The position numbers and the translations under genes were made by a program. A stretch of DNA of 7,601 nucleotides from Candidatus Martarchaeota archaeon (lineage in GTDB: Archaea; Micrarchaeota; Micrarchaeia; Micrarchaeales; CABMGC01). The stretch is taken from the NCBI GenBank assembly GCA_023485825.1, contig JAMCZF010000045.1:1-7601 (forward strand). Direction: 5' to 3'. Positions 1 to 6,328 of the stretch are shown here, piece by piece. The stretch's first letter is position 1. The number at the start of each line of letters is the position of its first letter. Below the pieces are notes generated by a model. It worked only from the letters and a program-made list of their open reading frames with translations. It was not told the DNA's origin and made no database searches.

Positions 1-127
1 TAAACATTATCCTGGTGTTGCTGTTGAGGGTAATGGTGGTATTGACATAGGTTATGCTGTAATACGCATATGTGCTCGGGACCATGAGGAGCGCCAATGG
101 CATGAGCGCGAGCAGGGCAAATCTCAT
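1..127 (-). CDS. Sec-exported protein, N-terminal fragment (cut by window edge)
   Basis: The minus strand reads open from an ATG at 127-125 to the window edge, giving 42 residues. They form a classic Sec signal peptide: short basic start (MR), hydrophobic core FALLALMPLALLMV (residues 3-16), then PSTYA with a likely signal peptidase cut after Ala21. The mature part begins YYSITYVNTTITLNSNT, a Thr/Asn-rich, beta-prone start typical of archaeal secreted or S-layer-associated proteins; N29-T-T is a possible glycosylation sequon. The start is supported by a TATA-like box (TATATAATAA on the minus strand, 160-151) centred about 28 bases upstream, which would make the mRNA nearly leaderless. The frame is also open upstream of this ATG but offers no better start. 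Function cannot be told from this fragment. It is divergent from the uL30 gene. Confidence 0.62.
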   Translation of the reverse strand, partial: MRFALLALMPLALLMVPSTYAYYSITYVNTTITLNSNTRIMF

Positions 128-153
128 TTGAGCAACACCCAGGATAATGTTTA
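1..153. repeat. Long interrupted inverted repeat
   Basis: Bases 1-22 and 131-153 are reverse complements apart from one extra G in the right arm (138-140 reads CCC against GG in the left arm). The arms are separated by about 108 bases. The left arm lies inside the exported-protein reading frame (codons around LNSNTRIMF); the right arm lies just upstream of that gene's start, between its TATA box and the ATG. The left arm may extend beyond the window. It could be a DNA inversion site, a regulatory stem, or an assembly fold-back at a contig end. Confidence 0.7.
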
Positions 154-160
154 TTATATA
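151..160 (-). promoter_or_regulatory. TATA box for the exported-protein gene
   Basis: On the minus strand the bases read TATATAATAA, a good archaeal box A. Its centre is about 28 bases from the ATG at 127, so transcription would begin at or within a few bases of the start codon, giving a leaderless or near-leaderless mRNA. Confidence 0.5.
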
Positions 161-169
161 GCCGCTATC

Positions 170-176
170 TATAAAA
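170..176 (+). promoter_or_regulatory. Candidate TATA box for the uL30-uL15 run
   Basis: TATAAAA stands out in a GC-rich stretch and would place a transcription start near 196-202, leaving a leader of about 115 bases before the uL30 ATG at 316. A weaker alternative is the CATATA at 265-270, which would start transcription near 293 and still include the AGGAG site at 301-305. The sequence alone does not decide between them. Confidence 0.4.
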
Positions 177-194
177 GCGTGCGTGCAGTGGCAT

Positions 195-216
195 GTGCGG
201 CGCGCGGCGCCGGCAC
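195..216 (+). other. GC-rich hairpin in the uL30 leader
   Basis: GTGC+GGCG (195-202) can pair with CGCC (208-211) and GCAC (213-216), with a single bulged G at 212 and a 5-base loop. That is an eight-pair, almost all G-C stem. It lies where transcription from the TATAAAA at 170-176 would begin, so it would sit at the 5' end of that transcript. No T-run follows, so it does not look like a terminator. Apart from this and the promoter boxes nothing else is recognised in 128-315. Confidence 0.4.
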
Positions 217-315
217 AGTGGAAGGTTAATGGCGGCAAAGGCAAAGGCTAAATAGCTTATTCAACATATACTGTGTGCTTTTTACACCATGCCAGAGCGC
301 AGGAGCGTGTTTTTC

Positions 316-741
316 ATGAAGGCCGATATCGAGAATAAGTTGTTGGCGGTGGTAAGGGTCAGAGGCAGGGTCGGAGTCAGGCAGAGCATATCCGAGACCC
401 TGAAGAGGCTGAACCTGAGGTACGTAAACAACCTTGCGGTGCTTTACGGGAGCAAGTCCAACATAGGCATGATACGCAAGTGCAATGACTTCATTACGTA
501 CGGCGAGATAAGCGGGAGCACGCTCAGCTCGCTGCTGGAGCGCAAGGGGGTAAAGCTCAGCCAGGAGGACCTGAAGCAGGTCAACGAAGGCAAGAAGAGC
601 CTGGGTTCATTGGTCGACGGGCCGTTGCGGATGCATCCGCCAAGGCGCGGCTACGAAAGCACAAAGAGGGGCTACAGCGCAGGAGGCGCCCTGGGATACA
701 GGGGCAGGGAGATGGAAGAGCTCATAAACAGGATGCTATAG
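316..741 (+). CDS. rpl30: Large ribosomal subunit protein uL30 (archaeal type)
   Basis: This 141-residue protein of the 50S subunit has the archaeal/eukaryotic uL30 form (called L30P; L7 in eukaryotes), which is much longer than the roughly 60-residue bacterial form. Visible landmarks are LLAVVRVRG near the N-terminus (residues 9-17), the helix SISETLKRLNLRYVNNLAVL (24-43), GMIRKCNDFITYGEI (51-65), and the conserved C-terminal MHPPRRGYESTKRGYSAGGALGYRG (106-130; HPPRGG-K in relatives), followed by a final helix. An in-frame ATG also exists at 289, adding nine residues (MPERRSVFF). I prefer 316 because AGGAG at 301-305 sits ten bases before it and because family members begin close to the VRVRG strand; 289 would need a leaderless mRNA. 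The uL15 gene starts nine bases after the stop, so they are co-transcribed. Confidence 0.93.
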   Translation: MKADIENKLLAVVRVRGRVGVRQSISETLKRLNLRYVNNLAVLYGSKSNIGMIRKCNDFITYGEISGSTLSSLLERKGVKLSQEDLKQVNEGKKSLGSLVDGPLRMHPPRRGYESTKRGYSAGGALGYRGREMEELINRML

Positions 742-750
742 GGTATTTGC

Positions 751-1143
751 ATGGTGGTGCGCTCGAAGAAGCAAAGCAGGAAGTACCTGGGCAGGAGAAG
801 CTGGGGCGCGGGCAACATAAAGAACAGGCGCGGCAAGGGCAGCAGGGGCGGAGTCGGGAAGGGGGGAAGGAAGCACAAGTTCACCCGTGCGGTCATAACC
901 GGGGAGGGACTTCTGGGCAAGAAGGGATTCACCAACTGGAATTCATCTAGGCTCAAGGAAACCAGCATTGGAGCGCTATCGGCCATGGCCGCGGGGCATG
1001 ATGGAAAGACCATTGAGCTGAAGGGATACAAGGTATTGAGCAGCGGCGCGCTAGACAGGGCATTGTCTGTCAGGGCCAGCGCGTTCTCTAAAAAAGCAGT
1101 AGACAAGATAAAGCAGGCGGGAGGGGAAGCGATAACTATTTAG
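751..1143 (+). CDS. rpl15: Large ribosomal subunit protein uL15 (archaeal type)
   Basis: This is a 130-residue 50S protein that binds 23S rRNA. The basic, glycine-rich N-terminal extension typical of uL15 (RSKKQSRKYLGRRSWGAG, then GKGSRGGVGKGGRKHKF at residues 28-44) threads into rRNA. The C-terminal globular part ends with the family signature: LKGYKVLSSGALDRAL (90-105), then ASAFSKKAVDKIKQAGGEAI (109-128). It is slightly shorter than many archaeal homologues (around 145-150). The ATG at 751 gives the expected MVVRSKKQSRKY opening (relatives start MVRR-KKSRK). Only a weak GGGT site precedes it, so coupling to uL30 is likely. In most archaea secY follows uL15; here a glycosyltransferase does. 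Confidence 0.95.
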   Translation: MVVRSKKQSRKYLGRRSWGAGNIKNRRGKGSRGGVGKGGRKHKFTRAVITGEGLLGKKGFTNWNSSRLKETSIGALSAMAAGHDGKTIELKGYKVLSSGALDRALSVRASAFSKKAVDKIKQAGGEAITI

Positions 1144-1182
1144 ACACTTGCCTCGGAATACGTTCTGCAACAGAGTAAGACC

Positions 1183-2325
1183 ATGAAGCTCAATATAGCC
1201 TTCTACACCGATACCTACGAGCCCGCGGTCGATGGCGTGGTCACGTCCATAAACGGCTTCAGGAAACAGCTCGAGCGCAGGGGCCACAAGGTATACATAT
1301 TCGCAAGCACCAGGTTCGGGCGCAGGACGAGCAGGGACGAGAGGGTCTTTTTGTATCCTGGCGTGGGCTTCAGGCCGTATCCGCAGTACAGCGTGGCACT
1401 TTTTCCCTACTACTCAATAATGAAGCTCAACAGCGTCGGCACCGACATAATACACTCACACACCCCGTTCACCATGGGCCTGTCGGGATTGATAAATGCG
1501 AAGCTCTCCAGGCTGCCGATTGTCGGCTCATTCCACACGCTTGTGGACAACAAAGCCGTGGTGAACGACTATTACCCCAACAACAAGCAGCTCAAGAAAC
1601 TGACAACGAGAGGCATGCAGACGTATGTGTCGTTCTTCTACAAGAGGTGCAACGCCACTGTTGCTCCGTCTGAAACAGTGGCAAGGATGCTGGTAAAGCG
1701 GGGCATAGAGGGCGTGTCTGTGGTACCGAACATGGTCGACAGGAAGACATTCAACAGGAAGGTGTCTGGAGCCGCATTCAGGGAAAGGCTCGGCATAAGG
1801 GACAGTGAGAGGGTTGTATTGTATGTGGGCAGGCTCAGCTACGAGAAGAAACTCGAGGTCATGCTAAGGTCTGCAAGGATGCTCCGCGGAAAGGGGATAC
1901 GGTTCGTGATAGGCGGCACAGGCCCCGCAGAAGCGCGCTACAGGGCGATGGCCCGGAGGCTCGGACTCAACAACACCATCTTCACGGGGTTCGTGGCCCA
2001 GGAGGACCTCCCTGCGGCTTACGCCTCGTGCGACGCCTTCTGCATGCCGTCAACGTTCGAGACACAGGGCATAGTGGCGCTCGAGGCCATGGCGTCCGGA
2101 AAGCCCGTCATAGGAGCAGATTACCTAGCGCTAAAGGACCTCATAAAGAACGGCATCAATGGGGAGAAGTTCCGTGCAGGGGATTATGCGCAGTGCTCGA
2201 GGAAGATAGAAAAGGTTTTAAATAATGCAGGAGCATATAAACACGGAGCCGTTGAGACGGCGGAGATGTTTTCGCCCGAAAAGGTCACTGACAAATTAAT
2301 TGACGTTTACAGATCGGTATTGTAG
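1183..2325 (+). CDS. GT4-family glycosyltransferase
   Basis: This 380-residue retaining glycosyltransferase has a GT-B fold. It should transfer a sugar from a nucleotide-sugar to a lipid or polyprenyl-linked acceptor at the inner membrane face. The N-terminal acceptor domain opens MKLNIAFYTDTYEPAVDGVVTSI with the Gly-rich loop around residues 17-22, and carries HSHTPFTMGL (91-100) and the conserved SFHT (116-119). The C-terminal donor domain begins near VVLYVGRLSYEKK (211-223), where R217 and K222 are the usual nucleotide-binding residues. GGTGP (244-248), FTGFV (267-271) and the EX7E motif ETQGIVALE (E293/E301) follow, then EAMASGKPVIG. The opening closely resembles diacylglycerol glucosyltransferases (alMGS-like) and PimA/Alg2-type enzymes; the exact acceptor cannot be read. 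No Shine-Dalgarno site is evident; the start lies 39 bases after uL15. It may serve glycolipid or surface-glycan synthesis. Confidence 0.9.
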   Translation: MKLNIAFYTDTYEPAVDGVVTSINGFRKQLERRGHKVYIFASTRFGRRTSRDERVFLYPGVGFRPYPQYSVALFPYYSIMKLNSVGTDIIHSHTPFTMGLSGLINAKLSRLPIVGSFHTLVDNKAVVNDYYPNNKQLKKLTTRGMQTYVSFFYKRCNATVAPSETVARMLVKRGIEGVSVVPNMVDRKTFNRKVSGAAFRERLGIRDSERVVLYVGRLSYEKKLEVMLRSARMLRGKGIRFVIGGTGPAEARYRAMARRLGLNNTIFTGFVAQEDLPAAYASCDAFCMPSTFETQGIVALEAMASGKPVIGADYLALKDLIKNGINGEKFRAGDYAQCSRKIEKVLNNAGAYKHGAVETAEMFSPEKVTDKLIDVYRSVL

Positions 2326-2352
2326 ATAGGGCTTTGATTAACGCATATAGCA

Positions 2353-2358
2353 GGAGAT
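2353..2358 (+). promoter_or_regulatory. Shine-Dalgarno site without a canonical start codon
   Basis: GGAGAT at 2353-2358 is a good ribosome-binding site. No in-frame ATG, GTG or TTG follows until GTG 2602. The nearest in-frame codons are ATT 2359 and CTG 2362; CTG is five bases after GGAG, the normal archaeal spacing. This site is the main reason for placing the coiled-coil gene start at 2362. Confidence 0.45.
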
Positions 2359-2361
2359 ATT

Positions 2362-3120
2362 CTGGACGAGAAGAAGGAGAAGGCAGCAGGAGACACGGGG
2401 GAGCGGGCTCCCGAGGAGAAACATGAGGAGCAGCGCCATGCGCACGCGGCGGAGCAGAAGGCCGGGGAGCAGCATGTCGAGCATGCGAGGAAGCAGTTCG
2501 ACTACTCTGTTAAACTGCCAGAGGGCGCATCCGAACGCCAGAAGGAGCTAGCGAAGGAGATAGAGGAGCAGCGGCGCAGGAAGGGAGCCCTGATAGCTGA
2601 CGTGCGCCGCATGAAGCGCAGGCTCGCGTACAAGCAGGCAGAGAAGGAGGCGACGGCCAGGCTAGTTGCCGAGGGCAAAAAGACAACGAAGAACATAGGC
2701 TACCTGCGCAGGCGCAAGGAAAACCTCGAGTTCAGGATATCGACCGAGGCGTACACCCTTGACGCCGAGAGGGAACTTATACGCAAGAAAAGCAAGATAG
2801 ACGAGGAGCTCAACGAGGCGATACAGAGCTACAGGATGCGCAGGAAGGCGGAGTTCGTCGAGGGCGACATTGCCGAACTCACAAAGGGCCTTGAGGAGTC
2901 GAGCAAGTCTCTGGAGGGGATAGAGAAGAGCCTGGACTCGCTTTATGGCGAGCTGCGCAAGCTCAACGGCGAGAGGATGCGCAGGAGCGTGGAGCACAGG
3001 GACAGGGAACGCAAGAAGCAGGAAGCCCCGAAGCCCGTTGAGGTGAGCCTCGCGGACATAGCCATAATCAAGGACAGGAAGAACGGGAACAAGGAAGCAA
3101 AGGAGGGGGCAGTTCAGTAA
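2362..3120 (+). CDS. Highly charged coiled-coil protein of unknown function, probable CTG start
   Basis: I do not recognise a family. From the proposed CTG the product is 252 residues. Residues 1-45 are hydrophilic and probably disordered (DEKKEKAAGDTGERAPEEK), with five histidines between 21 and 41. Then FDYSVKLPEGASERQ (46-60) leads into long Glu/Lys/Arg-rich helices (about 58-205) with heptad-like spacing, probably a coiled coil. The tail is KQEAPKPVEVSLADIAIIKDRKNG, then a polar end. There is no signal peptide, membrane segment or cysteine. The first canonical in-frame start, GTG at 2602, would cut a continuous helix and drop 80 residues whose codon use and charge match the rest, so I place the start at CTG 2362 behind GGAGAT; ATT 2359, a sequencing error, or GTG 2602 remain possible. 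It follows the glycosyltransferase by 36 bases. Confidence 0.65.
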   Translation: MDEKKEKAAGDTGERAPEEKHEEQRHAHAAEQKAGEQHVEHARKQFDYSVKLPEGASERQKELAKEIEEQRRRKGALIADVRRMKRRLAYKQAEKEATARLVAEGKKTTKNIGYLRRRKENLEFRISTEAYTLDAERELIRKKSKIDEELNEAIQSYRMRRKAEFVEGDIAELTKGLEESSKSLEGIEKSLDSLYGELRKLNGERMRRSVEHRDRERKKQEAPKPVEVSLADIAIIKDRKNGNKEAKEGAVQ

Positions 3121-3123
3121 AAA
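3119..3123 (-). terminator. Weak oligo-T terminator candidate for the adhesin operon
   Basis: The minus strand reads TTTTT 13 to 17 bases after the adhesin stop codon at 3138-3136. Archaeal RNA polymerase can stop at U-rich tracts without a hairpin, but five T is short. No comparable tract is seen on the plus strand after the coiled-coil gene, so plus-strand transcripts may run into the adhesin gene as antisense. Confidence 0.25.
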
Positions 3124-3135
3124 GGCAAGGGCCGC

Positions 3136-5820
3136 TCATGTGCTCCATATCGGTATATTGAGGGAGGCGCTGGCAGGCATGCCGACATTGTAAAGCAGGC
3201 TTATCTGGTTTGAGTTTAGGGCGGTCTTGTATACCTGCACATCAGCTATCGTTCCATTGAAGTAGTGGCCGGACGTGCCCCCCAGTGTTATCGCGTTGTC
3301 AGGTAGTGTTATCGCGCCTGATGCCGGAACGCTGCCGTGGAGCGATCCGCCGACGTATATGTTGACATCGGAGCCGTTGTACACCCCTGCCACGCCGTAC
3401 CACGCATCAGGGTTCGGGAACGCGTTGGCCGCGGTCGCGATCTTCCATGAGCCTCCGATGTCTACGCCGAACACCACGTTCGCGGTTCCGTACGCGCCTT
3501 TCGTGGCGTTCATGTAGAACCCGCTGGACGCGCCGTTGAACCCGGCAATGCCCTCTACGCCGTTTATGTACTGCGAGGGACGCAGCCACGCGAGCAGGGA
3601 CAAGGTGTTGCTGCCCACGATCACGTTGTTCGGGATGAGTATGTTCCCTGCGCCGTTGAGGTTTGCCCCATAGCCTGACAGCGAGTACTGGACAGTGTCC
3701 TTCCTTGAGAACTGGTACTGCTTGTAAGCGACGTTGGTGGACGTGCTCGCAATCTGGCTCGCTGCGCTGTCGTTGGCGCTGCCTTCAAGGGGCCACCAGC
3801 CAACGAGGTGGCTGTTCTGAATGGGAAAACCCTGCTGGCCTTCATTGTAGAGTTGCAGTATCTGGCTTTGCGATAAAGAGTTGTTGTATATCTGAAGGTC
3901 TGCAAGGATTACGTTCGAGTTGCCGTTTTCACCGGAACCTATTACGAGGTTGCCCGTGCCGGCGGATGCGGGGCCGTTGCCCGAGGTGATGCTGGCCGTA
4001 TACTGCACCCCATTTAAGTAATAATAGGATTTCTGGGCAGCGTAGTTATATGTAAAGCATGCAAAATACCATTTGTCTGCGTTTGGCTGTGAGCCGGTAT
4101 AATAAGAGGCTATGTCTCCGCCTGCAGGAGTCCATACCGTGAAGCCCTGGGCGCTCCCGCCCTGATCCAGCGTATACTCCCACGCGTTTCCATTGCTTGG
4201 CGCGCTCTCGCCCTTTAAGAGAGGCCCATAGTAGCCTGTAAGCGAGGTCACATTGTACCAAGTGCACAGGGTCATGTTGCCGTCGGCTCCCGCCTCTGGG
4301 CTTAGCGTGATGCTGTTCCCTAAGGATGCATAGCTGCCTGTGCCGCTAAATGAGGCCGCGTACCCTGAGCTCGCGTTTACAGCTGCCGATGCATTAAGGT
4401 TCGGGTTTGCGAACGCCACACTTCCGTATGGCACAGCGTTGTTCGCGTTTTGGCTATAGTCTTTTCCGCTGCCTTCAAGGGGCCACCACCCGAGCAGCGT
4501 TGAGCCCCCCACCGGCGGCGATGACACGCCGAGGGCGTAGAGGTCAGAAATGGAATTCTGCGACAGGACAGTGTTGTAAACCTGCAGGTTCGACACCATT
4601 CCCGAGAAATAAGACGAGGTTATGTCGTTGTTGGAATAACCGATGTACAACGGACGGTTGGCGAGCAGCGTGGAGCCGAGAATAAAGTTGCCCGAAGGGG
4701 CGCCGTTGATGAATGCGTTTGTAGTTCCTGAGCTGTATGTTACTGCGACATGCGACCACCTGTTCACATACACGGAGCCGAACGAGACCGTGCCCACACC
4801 GTATATCCTGAACGTGTACTTGGTGCCATTCTGGAAAAGCTCCCAAGAGCCCGTGCCTGCGTCGCCCTGCCCGACTAACGCCTGGTTTGCAGTATATGAT
4901 GTAGGATAGACCCATGCGCCTATGGTAAGGGTTGTCGCGGAACTCGCCTCGGGACGCGTTGCCATGTACGAATCCTGATTAAACTTCGCCGCGAACGCAG
5001 GCGCTGCGTACGACGCATTGGACATGACGCCGAGGTTGTTGCCATTGCTTATGTCATATGCGTGGCTTCCTGCGCCCAGGTTCAGGGGCCACCAGCCCGT
5101 CAGGTTGTTTGCGATGCCGTTCGCCTGGTAGAATGCTGTTGCCGTCACGCGGGACAGGCCGCTCGGCCCGGCCTGGTAGATGAATGCGGATGCTATGCCG
5201 TTCGCATTGGTGTAGTTTACGAACCAGCGCGTGCCGCCTGCGCTTGTAAAGTTTCCGAGAGTTGCCTGGAATCCTATCAGCACGTTTGCCACGGTGTTTC
5301 CAGTAGCGCCTATGGCCTTGGCCTGGAGGAGATAGCCTGAAGTGGCGCCTGCGGCCGCTGGCGTGGAAGAAAGCTGCACAGAGCTTACCTGGTCAGTAAG
5401 ATTCAGGCATTGGAAGTCCACGCATATGCTGCCGAGGTAATTCTGCACGGCTATGAAGTTTGCGCTCAGGTATCCGTTGGGGAGTATGCCCCTTGACTTT
5501 GAATAGGCGAGCGCCATGGAGTTCTGCGTGCCAAGGGTCGCAGTCACTGTGACAAGACCTGAGGAACTGATGTTTATGCCGGATATTGGAAGGCCTATGC
5601 TGCTGTACAGCGACGTGTTGGAGTAGTAGCCCGAACCTGCAGACGACGCAAGATTTATCTGCTGGGCTATATCCTGGGCTATGAGCTGCAGCTGCGAGAA
5701 TCCCTGCTGGTTCAGGACTGATGCGCGCTGGGTTATTATAAGGCCGAAGAACAGCAGGAATATTATTACAATGAGCGAAAATATTATGATGAACTCGAGA
5801 GCTATCTGCGCATTTGCCAT
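3136..5820 (-). CDS. Pilin-like adhesin with Big-1-like and three LamG domains
   Basis: This 894-residue surface protein begins MANAQIALEFIIIFSLIVIIFLLFFGLII, an archaeal class III (type IV pilin-like) leader. The cut would fall before Q5, placing Glu at +5 (E9) ahead of a 20-residue hydrophobic helix; the usual Gly before the cut is Ala here. An amphipathic helix (31-60) and a beta region with a close Cys pair (C133, C138) follow. Next is a Big-1/invasin-like Ig domain (about 146-232; VANVLIGFQATLG, then ANGIASAFIYQAGPSGLSRVTATAF). Three LamG domains follow at about 240-432, 442-663 and 671-880. Each opens with GWWPL and closes with a form of LQ(V/I)Y-x-LS-x-I-x-LY-x-G. There are 17 N-x-S/T sequons. 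GGTG five bases before the ATG is the ribosome-binding site, ten bases after the upstream stop. It is probably a pilus subunit or tip adhesin binding glycans; the ligand is unknown. Confidence 0.85.
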   Translation of the reverse strand: MANAQIALEFIIIFSLIVIIFLLFFGLIITQRASVLNQQGFSQLQLIAQDIAQQINLASSAGSGYYSNTSLYSSIGLPISGINISSSGLVTVTATLGTQNSMALAYSKSRGILPNGYLSANFIAVQNYLGSICVDFQCLNLTDQVSSVQLSSTPAAAGATSGYLLQAKAIGATGNTVANVLIGFQATLGNFTSAGGTRWFVNYTNANGIASAFIYQAGPSGLSRVTATAFYQANGIANNLTGWWPLNLGAGSHAYDISNGNNLGVMSNASYAAPAFAAKFNQDSYMATRPEASSATTLTIGAWVYPTSYTANQALVGQGDAGTGSWELFQNGTKYTFRIYGVGTVSFGSVYVNRWSHVAVTYSSGTTNAFINGAPSGNFILGSTLLANRPLYIGYSNNDITSSYFSGMVSNLQVYNTVLSQNSISDLYALGVSSPPVGGSTLLGWWPLEGSGKDYSQNANNAVPYGSVAFANPNLNASAAVNASSGYAASFSGTGSYASLGNSITLSPEAGADGNMTLCTWYNVTSLTGYYGPLLKGESAPSNGNAWEYTLDQGGSAQGFTVWTPAGGDIASYYTGSQPNADKWYFACFTYNYAAQKSYYYLNGVQYTASITSGNGPASAGTGNLVIGSGENGNSNVILADLQIYNNSLSQSQILQLYNEGQQGFPIQNSHLVGWWPLEGSANDSAASQIASTSTNVAYKQYQFSRKDTVQYSLSGYGANLNGAGNILIPNNVIVGSNTLSLLAWLRPSQYINGVEGIAGFNGASSGFYMNATKGAYGTANVVFGVDIGGSWKIATAANAFPNPDAWYGVAGVYNGSDVNIYVGGSLHGSVPASGAITLPDNAITLGGTSGHYFNGTIADVQVYKTALNSNQISLLYNVGMPASASLNIPIWST
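3778..4488. repeat. In-frame 21-bp direct repeats at the heads of LamG2 and LamG3
   Basis: The same 21 bases occur at 3778-3798 and 4468-4488, exactly 690 bp apart (230 codons). Both encode WWPLEGS at the start of a LamG domain. The corresponding place in LamG1 (near 5082-5095) shares only the WWPL part. Identity at third codon positions suggests a fairly recent duplication or gene conversion between domains 2 and 3, although the remainder of the two domains has diverged widely. Confidence 0.75.
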
Positions 5821-5830
5821 AGCGACACCT

Positions 5831-6328
5831 TCAGCTCACCGGGACCACGTAAACGCATGAGAACAGCGCATTGGCAGGGCACTGCGCCTGTGCGCTCACG
5901 TTCACTATATACGTCCCAGGGTTGATTATCCCACCAAGGTTTCCGCTGACGTTCACCGAAACGTACTGGCTCACATACGAAGGCCCGGCAGAGGTGCTGA
6001 TGATGAACGTTATGGAGTGGCCTATCCCGTCGGTGTTGGTGCCGATATATGTGTTCTCTACGCCGGGAGGCATCTGTATCTGCACGAACTGCTTTGCCGG
6101 GGGCCCTTCAGCACCAACCAAGGACACCACGCTGGCGAGCTTGCTTGCGGCCTGCTGCGCCTGTATTGATGACACCGATATGTTGGCATTGGAGAGCTGT
6201 ATGAAGGCTATGACAACCAGCGGGAAGAGTATCACAAGCCCCAGCGAGAGCGTGATGAGGAGCTCGAAGCTGGACTGCAGCATGCTGCTGGGGCCTTGTT
6301 GTGCGATCCCGGCTTTATTGCTCCCCAT
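5831..6328 (-). CDS. Small type IV pilin-like protein (class III leader)
   Basis: From the ATG at 6328 this is a 165-residue protein with a leader MGSNKAGIAQQGPSSML followed by QSSFELLITLSLGLVILFPLVVIAF. Taking Q18 as +1 puts Glu at +5 (E22), the conserved pilin residue, at the head of a hydrophobic assembly helix. The rest is an amphipathic helix (QAQQAASKLASVVSLVG) and a beta-rich globular part with three N-x-S sequons and two cysteines near the C-terminus (C150, C158). GAGG six bases upstream of 6328 supports that start; an ATG at 6346 lacks a ribosome-binding site, and one at 6283 would leave only ML before Q. The gene overlaps the end of the CBS gene by 14 bases and precedes the LamG adhesin by ten, so it is probably a partner subunit of the same filament. 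Confidence 0.8.
   Translation of the reverse strand: MGSNKAGIAQQGPSSMLQSSFELLITLSLGLVILFPLVVIAFIQLSNANISVSSIQAQQAASKLASVVSLVGAEGPPAKQFVQIQMPPGVENTYIGTNTDGIGHSITFIISTSAGPSYVSQYVSVNVSGNLGGIINPGTYIVNVSAQAQCPANALFSCVYVVPVS

Noticed and set aside
193..255. A 20-codon reading frame (ending AAKAKAK) in the uL30 leader
   Set aside because: Too short to call, no ribosome-binding site, and its Arg-rich start falls in the GC hairpin; kept only as a remark on the leader.
289..315. Nine extra residues (MPERRSVFF) at the uL30 start
   Set aside because: Possible if the mRNA is leaderless, but AGGAG fits the ATG at 316 and relatives start close to the first strand.
672..1106. A 144-codon minus-strand reading frame opposite uL15
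   Set aside because: It is antisense to a well-recognised ribosomal protein gene and reads as low-complexity Leu/Pro/Ser without motifs.
2334..2425. A TTG-started frame that could feed the coiled-coil gene through a frameshift
   Set aside because: It stops near 2425 and its translation lacks the charged pattern; the frame from 2362 is already coding-like, so no frameshift is needed.
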